From Helicostylum pulchrum (lineage: Eukaryota; Mucoromycota; Mucoromycetes; Mucorales; Mucoraceae), in assembly GCA_025677825.1 (NCBI GenBank), contig JAIXMO010000004.1, forward strand, positions 248,001-312,000: a DNA stretch of 64,000 nt, given 5' to 3'. Position numbers and translations under genes: made by a program. Of the stretch, positions 11,339 to 22,906 are shown piece after piece. Below the pieces are notes generated by a model. It worked only from the letters and a program-made list of their open reading frames with translations. It searched no databases and had not been told where the DNA came from. Every line of letters starts with the position of its first letter. Position 1 is the first letter of the stretch.

Positions 11339-12806
11339 TTAAAGAGATGAAGTCCATAATTCTTGAAGCTTTTTTTCCAATGCAAATTGTTTTTCAATTC
11401 TTTCAACAGTTTCTGAACCGTAAAAAAAAACTATATCTTCTAATTTATCATGGATTGCAGCCTCTTCTTTTGTTAATAAAATTAAATTAACAAAATTTCC
11501 AACTTTTGTCTTGTCCCATCGTGTTAATACCAACATTCTATCCTGCGCTGCTGAAATCGCACTTTTACCACTCCAGATCTCGTCGAAAATATATCCAATA
11601 TCTGTAACACTCAAAGTCTCGGTTCTATATTTTTTTTTTTAAAAAAAAAAAACTTGTTAAAAAAAAATAATTGTAATATTTTCTATTACTATATACTTAC
11701 GTGTTACCGTATACATATTCTTCTTTAGAAGCAACTTCCTTTTGTAAACGAGTATATACACTGTCACGCATTTTACTTGTAGGTAAAGTATATGCAGTGA
11801 ACTCGGCTAATTGCGTGACAACATAGGTCACTAATGCCATACCAAACATACTAGCAACAGGACTTAAAACAGGTAATGAACGTGTTCTAAAATCAGGAAC
11901 TAATATATACATGAATGTGTGAGTTATTTTCCCTCCCGTTTTTATAATTAAAACATTACCCTTTTCTCCAACATGTAATGTTTTCTCGGATGAATATACA
12001 ACTGGAATACCACGATCAACGCCTAATTTTCTCAACTGTCTTCTATACATACGAGCAAGAGGATCGGTGAAAGAGTTGCTAACATCGGTCATTTGCATCA
12101 ATGTAGGGTCAGCCTTTGCACCGGCACTCATAGCACTAATGATCTTGATATTGTTTTTCTTACAATATTCTGCTAATAAAACCTTATCTTTAATGTTGGG
12201 TAAAGTATCGACAACGTAATCAGGATTTCCAGCCAACAAGTCCTCCATCGTTTCTAAAGTAAAATTGGTTGTAACAGGTTCCACTTGAGCATTTGGTGCA
12301 ACCTCCGCAATATACTTCTTCATAATAGTCGCTTTTGATTTTCCAATATCTACAATTTTGGCAGCAGCGTTACGGGACATGGTCTCTAAGCGTACCATGC
12401 CAGAATCAACAATACGGATACGCTCTACACCGGAACGTGTCAACATGAGAGCGGTCCATGAACCAATGGCACCAGCACCTAAAACAACAACAAACGAGTT
12501 ACGGATCTTGGTGACTCCTTCGTCGCCAAAGAATGCAATGTTTCTAGCAAGTAGTTCAAGAACAAGTGAGTCGTCCATTTTTTCGCGCACGGGTTTCTTG
12601 GATTCTTCATCAATGATGGATATAAATGTAGGAAGATCGACTGCTGCTCTGGTCTTTTTGGAAGTGACCATGCGTGGACGTGTCACGCTTTGATAACCTA
12701 ACAATGCCGTCGCAGTTAATGCTGAAGCAGCAATAGCTGTTAATGTTAAACGTGTTGCCGTAGGATGTCTTTCCAAGTAATCGGTAAAATTGCTGAGAGC
12801 TGTCAT
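11339..12806 (-). CDS. tRNA threonylcarbamoyladenosine dehydratase (Tcd1/Tcd2, TcdA family)
   Basis: E1-like, ATP-dependent enzyme that converts t6A37 of ANN-decoding tRNAs to cyclic t6A; the yeast proteins sit in the mitochondrial outer membrane. Two exons (12806-11701, 11624-11339) give 463 aa, about the usual length. Seen: a hydrophobic segment near residues 20-40 (LTLTAIAASALTATALLGY) that fits a membrane anchor; the ThiF/E1 nucleotide-binding loop VVLGAGAIGSWTALML; the RIVDSGMVRLETMSRNA region; YVVDTLPNIKDKVLLAEYC; and a family-typical C-terminal part. The start is ATG 12806; an in-frame TTG three codons upstream is not needed. The intron ends with an 11-T/12-A palindrome directly before its TATAG acceptor. 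Tail-to-tail with the sorting nexin gene, 77 bp apart. Confidence 0.93.
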
Positions 12807-13410
12807 TGTATGCAAAAAAAAAAAAAAAGGAAAAGAAAAACAAAGGAAAGAAAAAAAAAATGTTTTTAATTACTGCAAAAGTGACGTCTTAATTGAGAGT
12901 GCACGCCCTGTTAGCTGAGATAAAAATATTATAAAGTCGCATGAGATATCGTAATAAGCGACCTATTTGAAGTACAATTTAACTACGCGAAAATAAAAAA
13001 TAAATATTTAAACGAACAAGTCAAAAAAAATATAAATATTACTGCCTGCTGAGGATCTTTGACTAGTAACTTATATCCTTACAATATACCAATTGGGTAT
13101 ACCTTTATTTATATATGTATATAATTAGGTTAGTCAACCCGCATTATATTCTATTTAAACCATTTGTTTATTTATTTAATGTTTTTAACCATATCATGTC
13201 AAGAGTATATCCTACCTTGCATGATTATTCCATATCAAGTATACTGTTACACCACAATTAACTTCCCTGACTGACGTTGGTGAATTCAACAGGAAGCTAG
13301 TCGAGTTTTTTGTTAATTATGCGATTTATCCAATATTTTAAAACATATTACCTTAACGATAGCAAGTTTATTCAGTGGGGGAATCTTTTCAACCTATAAT
13401 TTACACAAAT

Positions 13411-13542
13411 ATGGAATCAAATAACTTTGTCGAAAGTTGGTATAACCAATTGAAAACCACCTACTTGGAAAGAAAGAGAAACAGAAGAGCAGATCACCTT
13501 GCGTTTATTCTTGTAAATGATATCGAAGACAAACTTTGGTAA
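13411..13542 (+). pseudogene. Transposase fragment (C-terminal part, MULE-like)
   Basis: A 43-codon open frame beginning MESNNFVESWYNQLK and continuing with TTYLERKRNRRADHL. The pattern N-N-x-V-E-S-W-x-N-x-L-K followed by a basic RKRNRR stretch is the style of the region around the catalytic Glu of Mutator-type transposases in fungi. Nothing upstream or downstream continues the protein, so it is an orphan remnant. The assignment to MULE rather than another DDE family rests on motif memory alone. Confidence 0.5.
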
Positions 13543-13647
13543 AAAAAATTTTCATCAATATGCTTTCATTAATTCTTCCCTTTAGTATTGGAATCGAGAC
13601 ATAAATACTGCTTGTAACATCCGTAGTATAGTAGTTTGCGTACGTTC

Positions 13648-13678
13648 TGGCCAATTACGACCTGGCCAATTACGACCT
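13648..13678. repeat. Tandem duplication of a 15-bp unit
   Basis: The unit CTGGCCAATTACGAC occurs twice in a row, between 13648 and 13678. It lies inside a short minus-strand frame with no family features. Probably a simple slippage duplication. Confidence 0.7.
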
Positions 13679-14561
13679 TGAATCCGGACCGAATGCTTTT
13701 CGTAGAGGCACGCAAAACGTTGGCCAATCAAACTAATGTTTATATTTTTCATATAATTTAGCATTTTGATTCGTGACATGTAGTGGTAATTCTACTGCAA
13801 CTGTTCCCTTTAAGTATTTTTAACTAACTATCCTTCAGTTGTGTCACAATAAATCGACTTATTAAAAAAAAAGTTAACTTGTGTCTTTCTATTTTACATC
13901 CCACTATACAAACTTTGAATATAATAGTTTTTATCCGTGTATCTAATTGACCCATATATCTATATTAAAAGCTTTATTGTCGATTATAAAACAAAATATT
14001 AGACTGGCAGCTCGAATAAACGCAAACTAGATTAAATACTTGATTTATTGTTTTTAAGCGTAGTCAGATATTTACCTACTTTTTTTTTTTGCCAACTATT
14101 ACAATGTACCGTGGGTATTAAGTTATAATTTTCAAAAAGCTGATAAATTTTTGTTACATATCACAAATCGACAACTGGATAAATCGTACCTCAAAGTATA
14201 AATATCTTCCCGTCCATTTCTAACTTCTGTTTTCTTTCTTTAATTTTTTTCTTTGTCATAATTAATTGGCGATCTACATAATAATAACATCTCTATAAGT
14301 ATCAAGTTAGAAAAGAAGAAGGAAGTATCGATTTCATACATAAAAAGGATAGTTTTCATATATGATACTCATTTTTTTTTTTAGAAATACACTACTCTGA
14401 TGTTCAAGATGGTTGCTGCAATGAAAAAAGAAAGGTGTCATGTAACACATAAAGAAGCTTAACACTTGTTTTCTTGGTAAAGTATCTATTATTACTTATG
14501 ATAAACCAATCTTAGGATATGAGCTTGTTATTAACTACATTTTTTTAAAGGTCTGTTGAAA

Positions 14562-14700
14562 CTCTTTTCTCTGCTTCGTCTACTACTCTAGTTGGTATCT
14601 GAATAGTGTTAGTAATTTTATTTATAGTTTTTGATGACAACAGGTGTGGTTATATTTTTCAGCCCTGATGTTACCCTTCGGTTATCTTTTCCTCTTGTGC
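14562..14700. repeat. Dispersed repeat, copy 1
   Basis: About 140 bp similar to 43210-43345. The best-conserved core reads GTGTGGTTATATTT, then a short variable stretch, then CTTCGGTTATCTTT and CCTCTTG in both copies. Upstream of the core both copies also share a GAAACT.TTT.CTCTGCTT block. Spacing between blocks is nearly the same. Both sit in gene-poor DNA. Likely the remains of one transposable element family; no coding function is evident. Confidence 0.6.
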
Positions 14701-15460
14701 TATTTTTTTTTTTTCCTCGCGAAAGGTTTTTTTTAAGAGGTTTTTACAGATGTCGGTGTTTAGTACGAACACAACTCATTTGTCTATGCAAGAATGTCGG
14801 TTTGCACTTATTTATCACAAAATTAAAAATAATCATTCAGAAATGTTGATATAGTATTTTTGATCAATTTAATTATTATTTACACTGTAGTCTCATCATG
14901 CCACCAAGTTCCCAAAAAGCTAATTCTGGTATGAACCCTACATTCAAGAACATGGTTTCCGTTATGAAGAGTGTTTCAGATTAATACAGGTAAGATATTT
15001 AAATATATATTTTATGTAGCTTGAGGCCCATCATTTGCAATAAATCAATCTTACATTTATACTTTTACCACTCTCTCTTAGAACAATATATCATGAGAAT
15101 TGACGTATTGAGACTGTTTAACCAGGCCCAGTGGGCATTGACTCTGATTGATTGGTATGACGTGATATAGAAATTATCTAGATAATACATTTATGTTAAC
15201 ATCAAAGACCATAAAACAAAACTAAAAAAAAAAAAGTTGGAGCCCCTTTTGGTAAGACTAATTTTTTTAAATTATGGGACAAATATTTTTCTTATTCTGG
15301 AGCGAAATAAGAAGGTTCCTGAGAGTTAAAAGTATCCAAAACAAGTAAACCGTTCTGTTTGGTTTACTTATAAAAACGGGTTTGCCGCATGAATTAAACA
15401 AGTATCAACATGCGAAAATAAAAATACCAAACTTTACGATTAAATAGATCTTTATTTCTC

Positions 15461-18023
15461 TTATTTTTCGTTTAACCAAAGAATCCATTTAACGAGGAAC
15501 TCTCTGTTGAATGAAGAATATAAGCTAATTCTACGTCCCCTACGTAATAAAGTTCGAGTGTCACCAATTACTATTAATTGTCGTCTAGCTCTAGTCATGG
15601 CGACTATGGATACAAAAATCGAAGGGTTAATCAAGTACAAAAATTATTTATCCATAGGACTTACCGTTTAATCTTCTTTTATCAGATAAAAATCCAACAT
15701 TGCCTTCCTTGTTGGACCTTACCGTTGAAATAATGATACATTCCTTTTCTCTACCTTGATAGCCATCGATTGAATTGACCTCAATACCATTCCATCGTCT
15801 GTTAATTACGTCTCGTAATCTGAACACTTGAGCTGTATAAGGTGTAATTACTCCAATCTGTTCCTGCTCTAAACCTCCTCGTTGCATTAAAATTTCAATA
15901 TGCTTTTCAACTAGAATCACTTCCATGTCATTTGGAGAGCTTCTCTCCGCACCATTTTTGAGTTTTTGAGTCTCATGGAAAACACTTGAATCTCCTGAAT
16001 CGATTAACATTAATGGATAACTGGTACTATCACATGTGTTTACATTGGATAAGTCCATGAGTAGATGATTTGCCACCGATTTGTGAGCTACAAGCTTATT
16101 TTCGTATAATTCTTGAGAACTAAACTTCATAATTTTTTCGTGCATGCGGTACTGCATGGTTAAAGTCTTTTTAATTTTTTCACCGTGCATATCCATCAGC
16201 CTATCAAGCATTGTATAAGATAAATCACTTAATGTAGAAAGTCCTCTGGGTCTTGAGTTTTGCACATTATCTGTTTGAGATATTACAGTAGGTGGTAACT
16301 GTAAGTGGTCACCACACTATATATAAAAAAAAGGGGGGGGGAGAGGGTTATAAATCTTTAAAGGTACTTTATATATATATTAACTATTACCAGAATAGCT
16401 TTTTTAGCTTTCAATAAGGCAATCCAACAGTCAGGTTCTGTTGCTTGGCCAGCCTCGTCGATAATAACTACATCAAAATTTTTATCTTCCATCAGAACGC
16501 TCCCGGATCTAGGTAGGTAAAATACAAAATATTATAATTCAGAAAACGGTACATTATATGTTAATGCTTACCCATTCAAGGTGCAAAAGACTACATCTGC
16601 TTCTTTTATCAAGACATCAGAAGATTTTCCTTGTTGAATAAGTACTTTTTTTATAGCTGTTTCTTCCAGTTGCGTTAAGCTCAAAGAGCCTAACAACTCC
16701 GTAGCTCTATCCATTTCATCGGGACTACCTATGTCAGATCTTATTACGCGAGATTCTTTAGTATAAGCGTACTTGTCATCTTCCAACGCTTCTATAGTTC
16801 TACTGTGAAGGTCGGGTGAAATACGAGCTAGATTTCCCATTCGAAGAGTGTTGATATGTTTGCACTTCATTAAACGGCGAAGTGTATTATCTAGTTTATT
16901 TATATTTTTTTAGAGGATAGTTATACATATAATACACTTCAAATATACTTTACCAACGGCTGTATTGGAAGGGGCGCAAACGAGTACTCTTAATCTTTGA
17001 TTCTCGACTAACTGTCTGATAATCTCAATGAGTGTGTGAGTTTTTCCTGTCTATTTTTTTTCAAAAAAAAATAGAGGGGGGGGGGGGGAAAGTTAACAAC
17101 CGACATTACTTGTTGGATAAATATTAATTACGCCTAATTTATAAAACAGTTATTTTATTTTTCTTAAAAAAATTGTTGATAAATATATCTTACCCGGAGG
17201 TCCATGGATTAACGAGATTTTGTCAAGCCCGACACTAAACTCAACCGCTTCTGCTTGAGAGCTATCCAAATCTTTACCGATAAAGTCTACTTCGTCGGCA
17301 AGGTTTATTCTTGGAATACAAGAGTTAGTAAAGAAAGCGTGGTATTGGACTGATGCACCCAATCTTGTGTTTAATGTCTGTAATGCCTCTAACATTCTGG
17401 GGGAAAAAACGATAATTAATTGATGTATTCCTTATACTTATTGATATATTTACCTTTTGAACGTTTCGTCAGTAGGAAATTTGACGCTAAAAATAAAAAA
17501 AGGTAAATAAATACTTTTTTAAAAAATAATTCATAACCCACATATTACAAGAACCTTCGATTGAAAGTTCATTGGTTGACAAAACAAGAATATATGTAGA
17601 AGTTATTTATGATACGGTCCCAGTGTTATTTTCGTCATAAGGGTCAAACATTTTTCCTTGTTCACGAATTTGAACCGTATCTCCTGCTACTATTTTGTTC
17701 CTAGGCAACTCATTTGAAAAAGGCACAAGTACAGTTTTCCTTTTTAAAATACGTGAATATGTATTAAATTTATAAAGTTAAAAATGTAAATATACCATCT
17801 TTTGAACTTGAATTCCCTTTCATTCTCTAATGAAGTGTCAATAAAACAGCTGAAGAAAGTATCATATTAATCCGTTACCTAGCTCTCTCACATTTAAAAT
17901 AGCTATCCCCTTCTTTGCCAACTCTAGTGGATGCCCCAAAAGAAGTTTTCTTTCTGAGTCTATAGCAGCTTCTTTTTCTTTACACACCAAATCGATAAGA
18001 TGGTTTACAAAGACTCTTGCCAT
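15461..18023 (-). pseudogene. Broken IGHMBP2/Hcs1-type SF1 DNA/RNA helicase
   Basis: Superfamily 1 (Upf1-like) helicase, closest in style to IGHMBP2 and yeast Hcs1 (DNA helicase A). From ATG 18023 the exons encode an Ighmbp2-like N-terminal helix (FVNHLIDLVCKEKEAAI), a stalk/1B part (GDTVQIREQGKMFDPYDENN), motif I (GPPG then TGKTHTL), CAPSNTAVDNTLRRL, motif [18 protein letters not shown], motif III GDHLQLPPTV, motif IV-like TMQYRMHEKI, motif V EVNSIDGYQGREKECII and motif VI VAMTRARRQLIVIG, stop at 15461. The 3' two thirds splices cleanly. Lesions: an in-frame TGA at 17862-17864 followed by a frame change, an in-frame TAA at 17607-17609, an exon phase mismatch before the KFPTDETFKR exon, and a 2-nt deficit across the intron that splits motif I. 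I therefore read it as a recently decayed gene. Confidence 0.75.
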
Positions 18024-18843
18024 TTTTTTATAATTATTCTTGTTGGAAGAAAAGACGAAAATAATAAAAAAAAATGAATTTGACATCATATACGAGCGCA
18101 GTATCAAAATAATTGTATTTATCTGAAAGTGTATGCATGTCAAAAAGCAAATGGCTGAAATGCCATTTTTTATTTACAAACCAAGAGAAATTACCGCGGT
18201 GTGGGTAAAACTAGAGTTAAATTTACACATGTGATCTGCAGTTTAACTTTTACAAAGTCATTTCTCCCTTCTGCCAGTGTATGTTAAAAAAAAAGACTGA
18301 AAATCTTACACATGTGTAAAGCAAGTACAAATATACACAGGGAATACACTTTTCTACAAGAGTGTGTAAATTTGACTTAGATCTACACCTACCGTGGCGG
18401 ATAAAGTGTGCTTCCGCCCCCTTTTACACATGCCACCGTAGACGCTCTAATACTTTTACAGGAAACGGTTATTATGTCATTAAATTGAGAGCCTTTATTT
18501 GTTTTTATATTTTATACTTTATTACATAAATATATGGATAAACTACAACGAAAGCTCCTTTCTACTCTTTATCGCCTACTTCTGCGTTATAAACCATCTA
18601 GTCCTATCCTGAAGGAAGACACGATCGACAGAACGGGGGCCCTCGTGGCTCTGATGAGAAATTATGTTCAATGTAACCGTATCTTCTACTGAAGCCAACA
18701 GTCTCCTATCCCTAGTAGTCCTAGCCTACAGTGCTCACGGCACCAATTTGCGCTTTTTACGTATATTCGTATTATAAAAACCTCAAATTTGTTTGGAGAA
18801 ACCGTAAATTGGTACCGTAAGCACGGATAAATGGAGGTGCATG

Positions 18844-19137
18844 TTACACGCATAAATAAAAGGGAGATCTTACTAAAATCACTTTATTTGCTTTTGTTAG
18901 AGTAATCCAACAAAAAGGTTCGCTTGCTTGTGCGGCTTCATCTATTATGACAAATGGATGGAGATAGTTTTTATATAGTGATGAAAGATAATCTTTTGGA
19001 AAAAAAATCTTTTGACTTGGGGAAAGTAAAAATAGTAAAGCTGGTGTCGCGTTAAGGGTATGACAGCGCCATGGCTTGTTCGGGGGTTTTCCAATAAAAA
19101 GCACGCTTCCCGAGAGGTCGTTTTTGTTTACACACAA
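18844..19137 (-). pseudogene. Fragment of a second Upf1-like helicase
   Basis: A 97-codon minus-strand frame with helicase motif II in the form HPFVIIDEAAQASEPFCW, then ITLTKANKVIL directly followed by a GTAAGA donor. This is the same exon end as in the neighbouring helicase pseudogene ([11 protein letters not shown] then GTAATA), so both descend from one family. The preceding text (TLNATPALLFL, FFPKDYLSSLYKNY) differs from the neighbour, so this is a paralogue and not a simple local copy. No flanking exons with motifs I, III or VI were found around it. Orphan fragment, non-functional in isolation. Confidence 0.65.
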
Positions 19138-20806
19138 ATGATTGGAAATCGATAGGCGGAAGTGTTCCTATTTTTACTTATAGACTGCTTGCTCTTTTTA
19201 TACTTACACTAGTAGTATAACCTCACCTTATAATCGAAATATAAATTGTATTAATATTTCTGAAAGATGGAGGTACTTAGATATGAAGCCGAAGAGAGTA
19301 CCTAAAGAAAGAAAAAAAGGAGGAAAAGCATGTCTAACTTGTACTACTTTCCCTTTTTTGTACATGTAACTATCAGAAAACTATGTTATATTGTCATTCA
19401 GAATAAGCACATATTTCACCCACCCTTAAATAGAGCGGCTACTGTTCCTATTGAACCAAAAGACAGATATAAAAAAATAGTTCTATGGAATATATAAGTA
19501 GTTACTTTATACTTTGAACATTAAATCAAAGTCTGATAAACGCGAAGTATATAAAACACAAAGCTCATCTCATAAAAATGGCCGCCCTTTTATTTTGAGA
19601 ATTACTTACAAAACTTCAATTTTCTCGGCAGATATGGTTCGTATGTATGAAAGGTTTGCACAGTTAAGACAGAAGTGAAAAGTATTGTCTAAATCAGAGG
19701 ATATTGGTGGTAAAGGACTCAAGATAAATTTTACTTTCTTTTTTGTCTGGTTATATTAACTGATTATGCAATATAATAAGATATTACTGTAAATAATGGA
19801 GGTAGAAATCTGTTTGGTATATTGAAACATAACTTATATATATACCTACCGTCACTGCTGCTATTTTACCAGAACCAACTGAAGTCGATATTCAAATTAA
19901 GAAAAAAACGGTCAAAATATATAAACTATAAAAAAAACAAGTCAGTTCGACATCTTTTTTTAGGACCACCTGAAGAAATTGTTTCGTTGGATTTGGATCA
20001 CCAAACAGCTTGAGAAAATAGTTAGAGCTTTGAGTGGTACCAGTACTATTATAAACGTTTTTGACAACCGGTAAATTGCTTGAAAAGTAGAACTAAAGAT
20101 CCATAAGAGATTCCAAAGGCAGAAGGACCACAGCTGAAAAAATATTAAGATGATCAAGATCCTGAGGGTATTTTCGGTATGTACACCAGGTTGTTGAGGA
20201 GTGTGAGATAATATAAATACGATAATGGGTGTAGCTGTAACAACCACTGTAGCTGAAACAGAGTGTGATACACCTAGCGCGAAACACCATACGATCGAGA
20301 TAGGTAGTAGTAAAACTGACCTTGGGAAAATTGTGAACTAGAAGAGGAAGAAAAAAGAGAAGAAAAAAATCCAGCTTCCAGCTTTAAGCGAACCGCATCC
20401 GTTTGCACCAGCATACCACAGGAAAAGGCTTCGTTTGAAAGATGTGCACATACTATATAAAAAGATCTTTTTGCTTGTAGTATGAAATTTGATTATGAAA
20501 TATGGCTTCCAAAGAAAAGACGTATTAAAGAGTGGAAAAAATCCACCCTTAAATCAGATATACCCTTATATCGAACAGTGAACGAAATAATTATATCCAG
20601 GAATATTTGACAAGCAAAATTACATTAGAAAAGAGACCTTTTCATTTGTAAACTTTCATTTTTATTAAATATATAAATATACTTGCACGTTAGACTTTCC
20701 GAAGAAAGTTGACAAGGGCAACCACGAGAAGGTTTGTACCTATGTAGTTACCCTGAAAAAAATAATATAAAGGTAACAAGTACCTTTAAAAAAAAGAGGA
20801 TGGGTT

Positions 20807-20829
20807 GGATGGATGGATGGATGGATGGA
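20807..20829. repeat. (GGAT)n microsatellite
   Basis: Five to six tandem GGAT tetranucleotides in a gene-free region. No function implied. Confidence 0.85.
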
Positions 20830-22906
20830 GGATAGATAAAGTACAACTTTTTTTTCAGTTTGAGACTTTCCCGCAAAGCTACAGCATTATCAGCATTATG
20901 AGCGCTTTTGTTGTTGTCGTACCTGTTGCTCCTTATTGAGCCAATAAACACAGCAATATCATTTTATTTTATTCTAGATACTATTTAGATAAGGTAACAA
21001 AGTATACACAAGACTACATATTATTTTGTGAACAACCAGATACATCATATAAACTCGTATTGTTCTTGGGATCAGAAATGCTTTTATTATCTTGAGCAAC
21101 TTTACACGTTGATAGAGCTTAAAGTAAAAAGTGTAAAGTTTGGGGGAGATTATTACATGTGTAGTTAAACAACAGATAATAAAGTAATAGTAATAGTAGT
21201 GAGCACCAGACTGTTTAGTAGTCAACTGAATTAAAACTTAAGTTATTTATTTATTTGTGAAAAGTGACATTCAACGACTAGTCTTTAGGAAAGCACGAGT
21301 CAAGAGACGTATACTTACAAAGGGACTTATACCAGTTAAAAGAGAGTAGGGAATAAAATAAAATAGAGTTTATATGCCAAAGGTAACGAAATTTCTGAAG
21401 TTAGTCCTAGGTTTGTATTGTTCTCCAAAAGATGTTATAAAACAAATGGGAGTCGATCAGAGAGGAATTATAAAGGGAAAACTTAGGAAAACCAAGTAGA
21501 ATATTTGATAAACTTATTTATTACCAAGAACTTTCATTCTCGTTTTGATTTACCTTAATTTTTCTAGGCGTAACAGTATTTATTACACGAGCAGATATAT
21601 TTCTTAGTTACTTATTTAGAAACAAGATGAAAAAAAAAAAAAAAAGTTGGCTCCACCATAGGTATAAACAAAGATTAAAAGAAGCCAGATGTATCAGATA
21701 TTTTAATAAGTCTAGTCTAGAATAAATATAATAAATGTCTTTGTATCAACCAAAATGTTCCATTCTATACTGTCACTTGGAATAACTAGAAGACATACTT
21801 GTGCAGCATGTTTACCGCTGGATATATAATTATCCCGTCCACTGTTAAATTGATCCGTTACTGTATCGAAGTAAAAAAAATGTACGGGAATAACATATGA
21901 AAACTAGTATAAATGCGTTTTTATAATTTTCTTTTTCTTTTTCGTTTTTTTTTTTTTTTTTTACTTTTTTTCAGTGAACTTGTATAAAAGGCAATGGGTT
22001 GTTGAACAGTATCATTCAATCGAAAATGGTCATTTATTACATGATATCAAAAAAAAAAAAGAGCTAATATTATCAGCGATCATCATCAAATGAAAAAGGC
22101 ATTGTTGAAACGGAAACAGATTGGGCAAGAAGAATCTAATAGTTCTCTAGCTTAAAAATAGATTCTTCCATAAACATACCCTTGGATCTGTAAAGCGTTC
22201 CTACTATTACCTCCTTCCTTTTTTTTCGTCTGTTACAATGCGAAATCATGAAACTTTGTACTCCAGTGATAATATGTACCTAAATCGTTTTAACAATTGA
22301 TTGTGTAACGCCATCTCCTCTAGTTTAATTGAAAAAGATGCAACGATCGAAATACTTTGCGAATACGTATTAATAAGTGTAACCTTAAAGGACATACATC
22401 TTTTTTCATACCAATATCCGAGCTTCGGTAAAAAAAATAGAAAGAACAATATCTTTTTTGAATTAAAATGCACATGCATTTAGAAAGATACTGATTTTTG
22501 GTACCTGGATATTGGTGCAAGTAAATATGACATTTGTGCCAAACTAATGCAATACTTTATTAAATGAAGCAACAAAGAAAAAAAATATCATACAACACAC
22601 ATCAAAAACATCTGGTACCTTGCAATGCTAGTGTATTCCGAGGAACGAAAAAAAAAAGTGTACTTAAAATTGACACCTTTCTGAGTAACACGTTTACTTC
22701 TGCTAAAGACCTTTTTTCGTGTACATAAATGCTACCAACATACATGTGTATAGTTTAAGGATTTTTTCGCCCTATGAAGCTTAGTTCCCACAGTCACTTT
22801 AAAAGGAAATTTATCCCTTTTATGTCGCAACTGAAATAAGGCCCTAATAATCTCCACTTGAAATAACTTTTGATATTTATTCTTTTGTTTCTTTTTCAGT
22901 ATAAAA

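Larger units (their letters stand above)
12807..15460. other. Gene-poor region with transposon fossils
   Basis: 2.65 kb without an intact gene. It contains a transposase fragment (13411-13542), a tandem 15-bp repeat around 13648-13678, and a copy of a dispersed sequence (14562-14700) that recurs near 43.2 kb. A 28-codon frame at 14898 has no recognisable features. The remainder is AT-rich and shows no exon pattern. Confidence 0.55.
18024..22906. other. Long gene-poor region
   Basis: Nearly 4.9 kb without an intact gene. It holds a helicase fragment (18844-19137), repeats of TTTACACATGTG-like motifs between 18190 and 18450, and a (GGAT)n microsatellite at 20807-20829. Around 19960-20300 the minus strand shows a stretch reading SHSVSATVVVTATP followed by hydrophobic frames; it might be debris of a secreted protein gene but frames break repeatedly. 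The remainder is featureless AT-rich DNA; the final 100 bp should include the promoter of the peptidase gene. Confidence 0.5.

Noticed and set aside
12358..12693. 111-codon plus-strand frame over the Tcd dehydratase
   Set aside because: Antisense shadow of a clear E1-like gene.
19960..20290. Overlapping minus-strand frames with SHSVSATVVVTATP
   Set aside because: Looks faintly like a secreted protein but frames break repeatedly, no splice pattern restores it, and no family is recognised; kept only as a remark in the intergenic entry.
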